Notes under the pieces: model-generated
Told to the model about the DNA's origin: nothing
Database searches by the model: none
Seen by the model: the letters and a program-made list of their open reading frames with translations, nothing else
DNA from: Parvularculaceae bacterium
GTDB taxonomy: Bacteria; Pseudomonadota; Alphaproteobacteria; Caulobacterales; Parvularculaceae
DNA length: 64,000 nt
NCBI GenBank assembly: GCA_013389105.1
Contig: JACADZ010000022.1
Coordinates: 124,001 to 188,000, forward strand
Direction of reading: 5' to 3'
Part shown: positions 35,586-42,955 of the stretch, in pieces
Position numbering within the stretch: position 1 is the stretch's first letter
How the letters are laid out: every line of letters begins with the position of its first letter
Program-made: the position numbers and the translations under genes

Positions 35586-36056
35586 CTATTGCGGCTCTGC
35601 CGCCTTTTCGGGTTGCGCCGGAGCGGGCGTCTCTTCCGACGGCGGCGGAAGTTCCGAGGGGTCGATCGGATCAGGGACAGGGGCGCCGCCGCCCTGATAG
35701 CCGCCGGCGGCCGGGTCGTAGACGTCCTCGAAGGGCTCGTCCTCAACGAAGTCCCCGCTGCCCTCAGTCCCTTCCACGGTCTCGGGGTCGAGCCAAGGAT
35801 CGCCCTCGACGCCCGAGTCGTCGCCGAGTGGGTCGGTCGCCTCCTCCTCGCCCGGGATGTCCGCCGATGGCGTCTCGACCGCCAAGGTGTCTTCGGCTTC
35901 CTCGCCAACAAACGAAGCGGGATCGGCGTCCGCCGCTTTCGGGACCGCGCTTTTCTTGAAGACGAAGAAATAGGCTCCCAGCGCGGCGGCAGCGGCCGCC
36001 AGCGCCCCGAGCGCCATCAGGATCAAACCGCGCGACGTCACCTCGACCTCTCCCAT
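35586..36056 (-). CDS. Single-pass membrane protein with acidic Pro-rich tail
   Basis: A 156-residue protein with one hydrophobic segment (about residues 11-33, LILMALGALAAAAAALGAYF) and then a strongly acidic, Pro/Gly/Glu-rich C-terminus that looks disordered. ATG 36056. I do not recognise a family. Alphaproteobacterial proteins of this shape are usually annotated as hypothetical. Convergent with the hydrolase. Confidence 0.6.
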   Translation of the reverse strand: MGEVEVTSRGLILMALGALAAAAAALGAYFFVFKKSAVPKAADADPASFVGEEAEDTLAVETPSADIPGEEEATDPLGDDSGVEGDPWLDPETVEGTEGSGDFVEDEPFEDVYDPAAGGYQGGGAPVPDPIDPSELPPPSEETPAPAQPEKAAEPQ

Positions 36057-36207
36057 TGGTCCCGCAAAGCCGGAACCCCCGCTGAAAGCCTACTGGAGCC
36101 GCATTCATTTACAAGCGCAGCCATGTCGCGCCGCGCCGCCCACGGAGGCTGGAGAAACCACATATTTTCGGCAGGCCGGGACCGGCCGGCGTGGTCGCGC
36201 AGCGACA

Positions 36208-36906
36208 CTAACCCTTAATTCGCTCGAGGCCTTGTTCGATGGCGCCGTCGACCGCCGGAATCTCGCGGATTTCCTCAAGACCCCGCCAGATCATGTCGCC
36301 GGCGACGAACAGAATGATGGCGAGTCCGAGATAGGCGATCCATCGGAATCGCGAGAGCAGCCGTGCGATGAAAGTTGCTGCGACGCCCATCAGGAAAATC
36401 GAGAGGGCCAGGCCGAAGATCAGGACGGTCGGATGCTCGCGGGCGGCGCCCGCCACCGCCAGCACGTTGTCGAGGGACATGGAGACGTCGGCGATGATAA
36501 TCTGCGTAACCGCTTCGCGAAGGGTCTTCGGTTTTGCGCCTTTGACCTGGGCGTCGCCCTGAGGCCCATCCTTCAGGGCCTCGGAGCCGATCTCGGCATG
36601 CGCCGGTCTGCGTAGTTCGCGCCACATCTTCCAGCTCACCCACAGCAGCAACACGCCGCCGGCAAAGAGGAGCCCGACGATCTGGAGCAACTGGGTCGTA
36701 ATAAGCGAGAATCCGATCCTGAGGACGGTCGCCGCCAGAATGCCGATCACGATGGCGCGGCCGCGCTGTTCTTTGGGAAGACCGGCCGCCGCGAGCCCGA
36801 TCACCACTGCATTGTCGCCGGCAAGCGTCAGGTCGATGAGGATGACCTGCACAAGCGCGGCCACGAAGGCTGCATCGGCCTCAATGAGCTTTTCGAAAAA
36901 CTCCAT
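36208..36906 (-). CDS. TerC/YjbE-family membrane protein
   Basis: A 232-residue membrane protein with about seven hydrophobic helices. The Asp-containing helix motifs DLTLAGDNAVVIGLA and DVSMSLDNVLAVAGA form the symmetric pair conserved in TerC/YjbE proteins, which are implicated in manganese export or metalation of exported proteins. I start at ATG 36906 (EFFEKLIEAD); the frame to 36957 adds a Pro/Arg leader. No riboswitch sequence was recognised in the short upstream gap. Confidence 0.9.
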   Translation of the reverse strand: MEFFEKLIEADAAFVAALVQVILIDLTLAGDNAVVIGLAAAGLPKEQRGRAIVIGILAATVLRIGFSLITTQLLQIVGLLFAGGVLLLWVSWKMWRELRRPAHAEIGSEALKDGPQGDAQVKGAKPKTLREAVTQIIIADVSMSLDNVLAVAGAAREHPTVLIFGLALSIFLMGVAATFIARLLSRFRWIAYLGLAIILFVAGDMIWRGLEEIREIPAVDGAIEQGLERIKG

Positions 36907-37040
36907 GCCCGACCGCAACCCCTCGCCAGCCCGACGCCGCCCGCCCGGCGGAGGCATATAGGCGGAATCCCGCGCCGAGCAACTGCCGCGTCGCCGATGC
37001 GAGCCGGCCCCTTTCGGGCCCCGGCGTCACGATGTCGAGC

Positions 37041-38798
37041 CTAAAGCTGCGCGAGCGTCAGGCTTTTGGCGTCGCCGCTCCAAGCCTTCTTGAACAGCGC
37101 ACGGGCGTATTTGGCGCCCGCCTTGTCGCCGCCGAGACGGTTCGCCTCGGCGAGTCCGTAAAGCGCCCATCCGTTGTTCGGCGTCTCGGCGAGCGCCTCA
37201 ATGAATAGCTGGCCGGCCCGTTCCGCGTCGCCGCTTTTCAGGACGAGGGCGGCGAGGGTCTGGCGCGCGGGATAATACCAGTAGGCGGGCTCGGTGTAGG
37301 GCAGGAGATCCTGCCGCGTGACAACCTCCTCCATGATGCGGATCGCCTCGCCGATCCTGCCTTCGGCGGCGGAAGCGCGGGCCAGCAGGGTCAACTCCTG
37401 GATCTTCATTATGTCCGGAGCTGGAATGTTGAGTTCCAGAAGCGGTGAGAAGTCTTCCTCCTCGGCGAGTTTGGCGATGGCCTGCGCTTCGGCTCTCGCC
37501 CGCGCGCCGTCGCCGAGACGTGCGTAGGCTTCGCCGCGCGCATAGCGCCACGCAGCCGCAACGAAGGGAACGTCCATACCAGGATCAGCGGCGCCAAGAA
37601 TGGCGCTGGGCGAAGCGAACTGCGCCATGGCGTAATAGGGAGCGACCTTGATCGGTTGCGAGAACGGCACCTCGCCGGCGAAGGCGAGCGGCAGCTTGGC
37701 GTTGAGCTTGTCCGCCATCTCAAGAGCGGTCTCCGAGTCGCCCGCCATTTGCGCCGACGTCATCACGAAATGGATATTGTGGACATAATAGCCGTACTCA
37801 TACATCGGTTCAGCCTTGTTGGCCGAGAGAAACGCCTCGTCCGCCGCTACTGCCGCGGCGTTGAGGTCCAGGGACTGCCGGTAGCGGCCGATGCGGAAAT
37901 AAGTGTGCGACGGCATGTGGATGAGGTGACCGAGCCCTGGCGTCAGCCCAGCCAGCTTGTCCGCATACGGAACAGCGCGGAAGGGATCGACGGTCGCCTC
38001 AGTCAGATGGATGTAGAGATGGATTGCGGCGGGGTGGTTCGGATTGCGCCGCAGCACGTTCTCGACGAGGTCCACGGCATGCGCGGTCCGGCCCTTGGGC
38101 GTGCGGCCGTCCGCCTCCCAATAATCCCAAGGCGCTGTGTCCATGTCGGCTTCGGCGGCGACCGACAGGATAAAGTCGTCGTCCGGGTATTGCGCGGCGA
38201 CTTTGGCCATGGCCTCGGCGAAGGCGGCGTCGAGCGGGGCGCGGTCCTTCACCGGCGCAGGCGCGTAACGCTTTCCAAGCGCGGCGATGAGCGCGCGCTC
38301 CTTTTCCGAGGCCCCCTTCGCCGCCTTCGCCTTTTTTAGCGCCGCATAGGCGGGGGCGACGGCGTCGTCCGGCATCGGCATGTTGATATTCGGGCCGAAG
38401 GCGAACGCCTCGCCCCACCAGCACATGGCGCAATCCGGATCCGCGGCTTGCGCGGCCTTGAACGAAGCGATGGCGGCGCCGTGGTTGAAGTTCAGCATAT
38501 GGGCGAGGCCGGCGTTGAAATGCGCCTGAGCCTGCGGCGATGTCGTGGTGACCGCGTAGGCGATATTGCCGACCTGCTTTGGCGCGCCGGCAATCGCCGG
38601 CGCCGCTTCTTTCGCGGCGGCTGCGCCGATTGCTGCAAAAAAGGCCCGGCTCTGGGCGCCTCCGCCGCCGCACAATGAATTGGCGATGACCCGGGGCTCG
38701 ACGAACGACGCACCCTCGCCAGCCGCCTGCCGATCCACGACGACGCCGCCAAGGACCAAAGCCGCCGCGCTCGCAGCGATCAAAAGCTTCGATTTCAT
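37041..38798 (-). CDS. Exported tetratricopeptide repeat protein
   Basis: A 585-residue secreted protein with a signal peptide (KSKLLIAASAAALVLGGVVV) and TPR-like helices through the whole length, for example AQAHFNAGLAHMLNFNHGAAIASFKAAQAADP, AIRIMEEVVTRQ and GWALYGLAEANRL. A CWWGEAF motif near the N-terminus and conserved HMPSHTYFRIGRY are typical of a family of periplasmic TPR proteins without a defined role. I start at ATG 38798, preceded by a purine-rich GGGAGAGAG; the frame upstream runs antisense to xseA. Confidence 0.85.
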   Translation of the reverse strand: MKSKLLIAASAAALVLGGVVVDRQAAGEGASFVEPRVIANSLCGGGGAQSRAFFAAIGAAAAKEAAPAIAGAPKQVGNIAYAVTTTSPQAQAHFNAGLAHMLNFNHGAAIASFKAAQAADPDCAMCWWGEAFAFGPNINMPMPDDAVAPAYAALKKAKAAKGASEKERALIAALGKRYAPAPVKDRAPLDAAFAEAMAKVAAQYPDDDFILSVAAEADMDTAPWDYWEADGRTPKGRTAHAVDLVENVLRRNPNHPAAIHLYIHLTEATVDPFRAVPYADKLAGLTPGLGHLIHMPSHTYFRIGRYRQSLDLNAAAVAADEAFLSANKAEPMYEYGYYVHNIHFVMTSAQMAGDSETALEMADKLNAKLPLAFAGEVPFSQPIKVAPYYAMAQFASPSAILGAADPGMDVPFVAAAWRYARGEAYARLGDGARARAEAQAIAKLAEEEDFSPLLELNIPAPDIMKIQELTLLARASAAEGRIGEAIRIMEEVVTRQDLLPYTEPAYWYYPARQTLAALVLKSGDAERAGQLFIEALAETPNNGWALYGLAEANRLGGDKAGAKYARALFKKAWSGDAKSLTLAQL

Positions 38799-38910
38799 GT
38801 CTCTCTCCCGGGGCCGTTCAACCCTGCCGGAAGCTACAGGCCGCCCGCTGCGCGGGCAACCGCACGGAGCGGCTGTTCGCGCCGACCTTAATTCGTGGTT
38901 TAACCGCCGC

Positions 38911-40437
38911 ATGGCCGAAAACGAGTTGCCGAACCTTAAGGAATACTCCGTCTCGGAACTGGCCGGCGCGTTGAAGCGCGCTATCGAGACCGGCTTTCCC
39001 TTCGTGAAGGTGCGGGGCGAACTCGGGCAGGTGAAGCGCTACGGCGACACGATTTATGTCGATCTAAAAGACGAGAACGCGACGCTCGCCTGCGTCATCT
39101 GGAGAAACGCGGCGTCGCGACTGAAGATCAAGCCCGAGCAGGGCATGGAGGTGGTCGCGACGGGACGCCTGTCGACCTACGGGGCGCAGTCGAAGTACCA
39201 GCTTGTCATCGACAGTCTTGAGGCGGCCGGCGTCGGCGCCCTCATGGCGCTTCTTGAGGAGCGGAAGAAGAAGCTGGCGGCGGAAGGCCTGTTCGATGCG
39301 GCCCGTAAGCGCCCGATTCCCTATCTTCCCGAGACTATCGGCGTAGTCACGTCGCCGTCCGGCGCCGTCATCCGCGACATTCTCCATCGCCTGCGCGAGC
39401 GGTTTCCTCGGCGGGTTTTGGTTTGGCCGACGCCCGTGCAGGGCAAAGGCGCGGAGACGAAGATCGCCGCCGCCATCGAGGGGTTCAACGCCCTGCCTGA
39501 AACCGGCGTCATTCCGCGTCCGGATGTTCTCATCGTCGCGAGGGGGGGCGGGTCGATCGAGGACCTTTGGTGCTTCAACGAGGAGGTGGTCGCACGCGCC
39601 GTCGCCGCTAGCCGGATTCCGGTGATTTCGGCAGTCGGCCACGAAACCGACACGACCCTCATCGACTTCGTCGCCGATCACCGCGCGCCGACCCCGACGG
39701 CGGCCGCCGAAAAATCCGTGCCCATGCGCACCGATCTTGCGGCGCGCCTGGCGACGATCGAGGCCCGCCTCATGAAAACCATGGCCAGAGCCGCCGAGCG
39801 CCGGTCCGTCGCCCTGCGTGCGGCCACTCGCGGCCTCGGGCGGCCGGACGGAATTCTAGGGCCTAGGACCCAGCGCCTTGACCGCGCCGGCGACCGGCTA
39901 AGGGCGGCGGCTGCGCAACGCCTCGACGCGGCGCGCCTTCGCGCGTCGCGCCCCCGTTTCGGCCGGTCTCTCCTCGCCGCCGGGCTGGCGGAGCGGGGAA
40001 CGCGGGTCCATCGCGCCGCATCGGCGCTTGGCGCCGGCGCGGCGCGCCTTCTCGATCGTCGGCGCGGGCAGCTCGCCGGGTTGCGCCTCGCGGCGCAGAG
40101 TCTTGTTCGTCGTTATGCCGGAGAGGTCGGCCGTCTGGACGGCCTCAACGATCGGCTCGTCCTGCTCGCGGGCCGGCTCTTGGCGTCGAGGGAAGCGTCG
40201 CTTGCAACGGCGGGAAAGCTGCTCGCCTCGCTTTCCTACGAGAACGTCCTCGCGCGGGGCTTCGTCCTCGTCCAGACGCCGGCGGGCCGGCTCGTCGCCG
40301 GCGCCGCCGAGGCGCGGCCGGGCGCGCAGGTCGTCCTCCGGTTTCACGACGGGGCAAGAGACGCGGTCATTAGCGGCGGCGCCGGTTCCAAGAAGAGTGA
40401 AGTCCGTCCGTCTCCGCAAAAGACGCTGTTCGATTGA
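38911..40437 (+). CDS. xseA: Exodeoxyribonuclease VII large subunit
   Basis: The nuclease subunit of exonuclease VII, degrading single-stranded DNA from both ends. It has the N-terminal OB-fold (VKVRGELGQVKRYGDTIYVDLKD, about 30-110), the conserved VTSPSGAVIRDI and PDVLIVARGGGSIEDLWCFN, and AVGHETDTTLIDFVAD, then a long Arg/Ala-rich helical part that forms the coiled coil. ATG 38911 is family-consistent; the frame continues upstream antisense to the TPR gene. 508 residues, normal. The small xseB subunit is not in the window. Confidence 0.93.
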   Translation: MAENELPNLKEYSVSELAGALKRAIETGFPFVKVRGELGQVKRYGDTIYVDLKDENATLACVIWRNAASRLKIKPEQGMEVVATGRLSTYGAQSKYQLVIDSLEAAGVGALMALLEERKKKLAAEGLFDAARKRPIPYLPETIGVVTSPSGAVIRDILHRLRERFPRRVLVWPTPVQGKGAETKIAAAIEGFNALPETGVIPRPDVLIVARGGGSIEDLWCFNEEVVARAVAASRIPVISAVGHETDTTLIDFVADHRAPTPTAAAEKSVPMRTDLAARLATIEARLMKTMARAAERRSVALRAATRGLGRPDGILGPRTQRLDRAGDRLRAAAAQRLDAARLRASRPRFGRSLLAAGLAERGTRVHRAASALGAGAARLLDRRRGQLAGLRLAAQSLVRRYAGEVGRLDGLNDRLVLLAGRLLASREASLATAGKLLASLSYENVLARGFVLVQTPAGRLVAGAAEARPGAQVVLRFHDGARDAVISGGAGSKKSEVRPSPQKTLFD

Positions 40438-40515
40438 CCCGCGCTCGACGGCGCGGGGCCGCCTTGCTAGGAATCCGCCACGCTTTTCGTTTCATTGGAG
40501 CAGCCGGATCGAACC

Positions 40516-40737
40516 ATGAATCTCCAGGAGAACTTCGGCGGCGGCGAAGCCGTGCTCGAATATCGCGACGCGGAATTTGCGATCCGGCGCCCTGGGGCTT
40601 TTGTTCGGTGCGCCGTCACCGGCGTGCAGATCCCATTGAACACGCTGCGCTATTGGAACGTGGACAAGCAGGAAGCCTATGCGGACGCGGCCGCCGCCCT
40701 CAAGGGATTTGGCCTCGCCGGGGGGAAGCGATCATGA
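40516..40737 (+). CDS. DUF2093 family protein
   Basis: A 73-residue alphaproteobacterial protein. The diagnostic segment is AVLEYRDAEFAIRRPGAFVRCAVTG and LNTLRYWNVDKQEAY. It typically sits directly after xseA, as here, and has no known role. ATG 40516. Its stop overlaps the start of the M23-peptidase lipoprotein gene by 4 bases (ATGA at 40734-40737). Confidence 0.85.
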   Translation: MNLQENFGGGEAVLEYRDAEFAIRRPGAFVRCAVTGVQIPLNTLRYWNVDKQEAYADAAAALKGFGLAGGKRS

Positions 40738-41741
40738 AGCTGGGTGTCGTGGTCGGCGCGCTGGCGTTTCTCGGGTGCGCCGCAAGCTCGGCTCCCGCCG
40801 ACGTGGACGGCGCCGTCGAAGCGACGGAGGAGGCGCCGGCGCAGCCCACGCCGTCTGATCCCGACGCCGCCGACGCGGAGCTCGTCAGGAAGGCCGCCTA
40901 TGCGGAGGTCATGAAGGACGTTGAGGCGCGCACGCTGGCGTTCCCGGATTCCTCCGAGCACGTCCGATTGTCCGGCGGCTTCACCCAGGGCGGACTTCTA
41001 TTCGGCGAGACGACTCCCGGCGCTCGTGTGCGCCTCGACGGCGCCGACGTCATGGTCGGCGCCGACGGGCGATTTGTGATCGGTTTCGGCCGCGACAGCG
41101 CGCTATCGGCGCTTCTCCTCGTCAATTTGCCGGACGGCGCCGAAGAACGGATCGCCATCAAGATCGAGGACCGGGAGTTTCCGGTGCAGCGGATCGACGG
41201 TCTCGACCAGTCAAAGGTCTCGGGTTTCACCGAGGAGCAGCTGAAAAAGATCGCCGCCGACAACGAGAAGAAGAAGGCCGCACGCGTTGCGACCGACGCG
41301 ACCGCGCACTGGGCCGGCGGGTTTTCATGGCCCGCCAAGGGCCCCATCAGCGGCGTGTTCGGCTCCCAGCGCATTCTCAACGGCGAGCCGAAGACGCCTC
41401 ATTCGGGCCTCGACGTCGCTGCGCCTTAAGGAACGCCCGTCCTCGCCCCCGCCGACGGAATCGTGCGGCTCGCAGAACCTGACATGTATTTCGAGGGCGG
41501 ACTCGTCCTGCTGGATCATGGTCACTGGGTCGAAAGCGCGTTTCTCCACCTTTCGCGCCTTGATGTGACGCCGGGCCAGATCGTGAAGAAGGGAGAGCCT
41601 ATCGGCGCAGTGGGCGCAACCGGCCGCGCCACCGGACCTCATCTTCACTGGAGTCTCAAATGGACCGGCCGCCTGGTCGATCCGCAACTTCTGGTCAAGC
41701 CAGAGGAAAACCCCCAGCCGGGGCCAGGAGCGGGGCGGTAA
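40734..41741 (+). pseudogene. M23 (LytM-type) peptidase lipoprotein, interrupted by in-frame TAA
   Basis: The frame encodes a lipoprotein (KLGVVVGALAFLGC, lipobox FLGC), a beta-rich middle and an M23 metallopeptidase domain. The first zinc ligands are in PHSGLDVAAP; the next codon, at 41427-41429, is TAA, after which the same frame continues GTPVLAPADGIVRLAEP, then FLHLSRLD and GPHLHW with the remaining catalytic histidines. No frame change occurs, so one codon (probably Lys, Glu or Gln) has become a stop. The truncated 231-residue product would be inactive. Sequencing error or stop readthrough are alternatives. An internal ATG (41463) could only make a fragment. Confidence 0.78.
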
Positions 41742-41753
41742 GGACTTTTTTTT

Positions 41754-41772
41754 GCAGTTGACAATCATTCGC
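41754..41772 (+). promoter_or_regulatory. Fur-box-like operator before bfd
   Basis: GCAGTTGACAATCATTCGC matches the box before bfr at 15 of 19 positions and contains a TTGACA-like -35 sequence (41758-41763). A repressor bound here would block RNA polymerase, so the gene would be expressed when iron is low. Irr or RirA could be the protein instead. Confidence 0.55.
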
Positions 41773-41822
41773 ATCTGGGCGAAACATTCTCGCGTCAACT
41801 CGTCTGAGGCCGTCGTTCGCCC

Positions 41823-42014
41823 ATGTTTGTGTGCATCTGCAACGCGTTGCGGGACCGAGACCTTGCGGAAGCGGCCAAAACCGATACGCCGACCGTAGCT
41901 GAAGTTTTCCGCCGCTGCGGCAGCCGCCCTAAATGCGGTAAGTGCCTCCCAGACGTCGCGCAGATGATCGACGAAGCGCGCGGTCTCCAGCAGGTTTTTG
42001 CAGCCGCCGGGTAA
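41823..42014 (+). CDS. bfd: Bacterioferritin-associated ferredoxin (Bfd-like)
   Basis: A 63-residue [2Fe-2S] protein that reduces heme-bound iron in bacterioferritin so it can be released. The ligand pattern is complete: C4 and C6 (VCICN) then C38 and C41 (PKCGKC), 31 residues apart as in characterised Bfd. ATG 41823. It precedes bfr on the same strand, both under similar operators. Confidence 0.92.
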   Translation: MFVCICNALRDRDLAEAAKTDTPTVAEVFRRCGSRPKCGKCLPDVAQMIDEARGLQQVFAAAG

Positions 42015-42035
42015 GACCTGCCGCGAACTTCCCGC

Positions 42036-42054
42036 GCGAATGAAAATCATTCGC
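42036..42054 (+). promoter_or_regulatory. Palindromic Fur box before bfr
   Basis: GCGAATGAAAATCATTCGC is a perfect 8-bp inverted repeat with an AAA centre and contains TGAAAATCA, close to Fur-box cores (GATAATGATAATCATTATC). It lies 67 bases upstream of bfr. Confidence 0.65.
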
Positions 42055-42121
42055 CGCATTCGCGCTTTTTCGTCTGGAAAAGCTCTGCCAAAAGCGGCGC
42101 GAAACCGGTCTGGAGGAATGC

Positions 42122-42601
42122 GTGAAGGGCGATCCCAAAGTCATCGAATATCTCAACCGCGCGCTGAAGCTCGAACTAACGACCGTCAACCAGTATTTCC
42201 TTCATGCCCGCATGCTGCGGAGCTGGGGCTTTCCCAAGCTCGCTGACCGCGTCTACAAGGAATCCATCGATGAAATGAAGCATGCGGACAAACTCATTGA
42301 ACGCATCCTCATTCTCGAAGGCCTCCCCAACGTCCAGGACCTCGACAAGGTCTATATCGGCGAAAGCGTGAAGGAGACGCTCGAGTGCGATTTGCGCGCC
42401 GAGCGGCGCGCGCACCCGCTCTATCTCGAGGCCATCGCCTATTTCGAGAGCATCCGTGATTTCGTGAGCCGTGATATCCTCACCGGCATCCTTAAGAGCG
42501 AGGAAGAGCATATCGACTTCCTCGAAACCCAGCTCGAGCTCATCGCCAAGCTGGGCGAGGCCTTGTATATGCAAAGCCTCGTAGAGCCCAAAGGAGAGTG
42601 A
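42122..42601 (+). CDS. bfr: Bacterioferritin
   Basis: A 24-mer iron-storage protein with heme, 159 residues. Ferroxidase residues are all in place: E18, E51, H54, E94, E127 and H130; the heme-ligand methionine is M52 in DEMKHAD. The start is GTG 42122 (KGDPKVIEYLNRAL), five bases after GGAGGA. A nearby ATG (42119) is out of frame. It belongs with the upstream bfd gene for iron loading and release. Confidence 0.95.
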   Translation: MKGDPKVIEYLNRALKLELTTVNQYFLHARMLRSWGFPKLADRVYKESIDEMKHADKLIERILILEGLPNVQDLDKVYIGESVKETLECDLRAERRAHPLYLEAIAYFESIRDFVSRDILTGILKSEEEHIDFLETQLELIAKLGEALYMQSLVEPKGE

Positions 42602-42602
42602 C

Positions 42603-42944
42603 ATGTTGAAGGGTCTCGCCGGCGCCGCCGTTCTGCTGCTTGCCGCCTGCTCGTCGAACGGCGCCGGGGACGCGGATCGGGTCGGCATTCCGACGGGAGA
42701 GACGGGCGGCATGTGCGCCGGCGTCGCCGGCGTCCGGTGCAACAATGACTTTGACTACTGCGCCATGCCGGACGGGGAATGCCGCGGCATCGCCGACGCC
42801 GCCGGAACATGCGCCAAGAAGCCGGAAGCATGCACGCGCGATTACCGTCCGGTCTGCGGCTGCGACGGACGCACCTATTCCAACGCCTGCACGGCGAAGG
42901 CCGCCGGGACCAGCGTCGCCGCAGAGGGCCCCTGCGGGTCGTAA
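42603..42944 (+). CDS. Kazal-type serine-protease-inhibitor-like lipoprotein
   Basis: A 113-residue lipoprotein: signal LKGLAGAAVLLLAAC (lipobox LAAC), a first Cys-rich part (MCAGVAGVRCNNDFDYC) and a C-terminal Kazal domain, CTRDYRPVCGCDGRTYSN followed by the last Cys pair. The P1 position on the inhibitory loop is uncertain. Bacterial Kazal proteins are few and mostly unstudied; a role against host or predator proteases is plausible. It starts just after the bfr stop and is followed by an M16 peptidase. Confidence 0.87.
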   Translation: MLKGLAGAAVLLLAACSSNGAGDADRVGIPTGETGGMCAGVAGVRCNNDFDYCAMPDGECRGIADAAGTCAKKPEACTRDYRPVCGCDGRTYSNACTAKAAGTSVAAEGPCGS

Positions 42945-42955
42945 CGAAGAACGTC

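Noticed and set aside
37004-37026. GC-rich hairpin after the TPR gene as a terminator
   Set aside because: The stem has internal mismatches and no T-run on the minus strand.
38888-38903. TTAA-N8-TTAA pair just before xseA as a CtrA site
   Set aside because: CtrA sites need seven bases between the halves; this has eight, and it lies 8 bases from the start codon.
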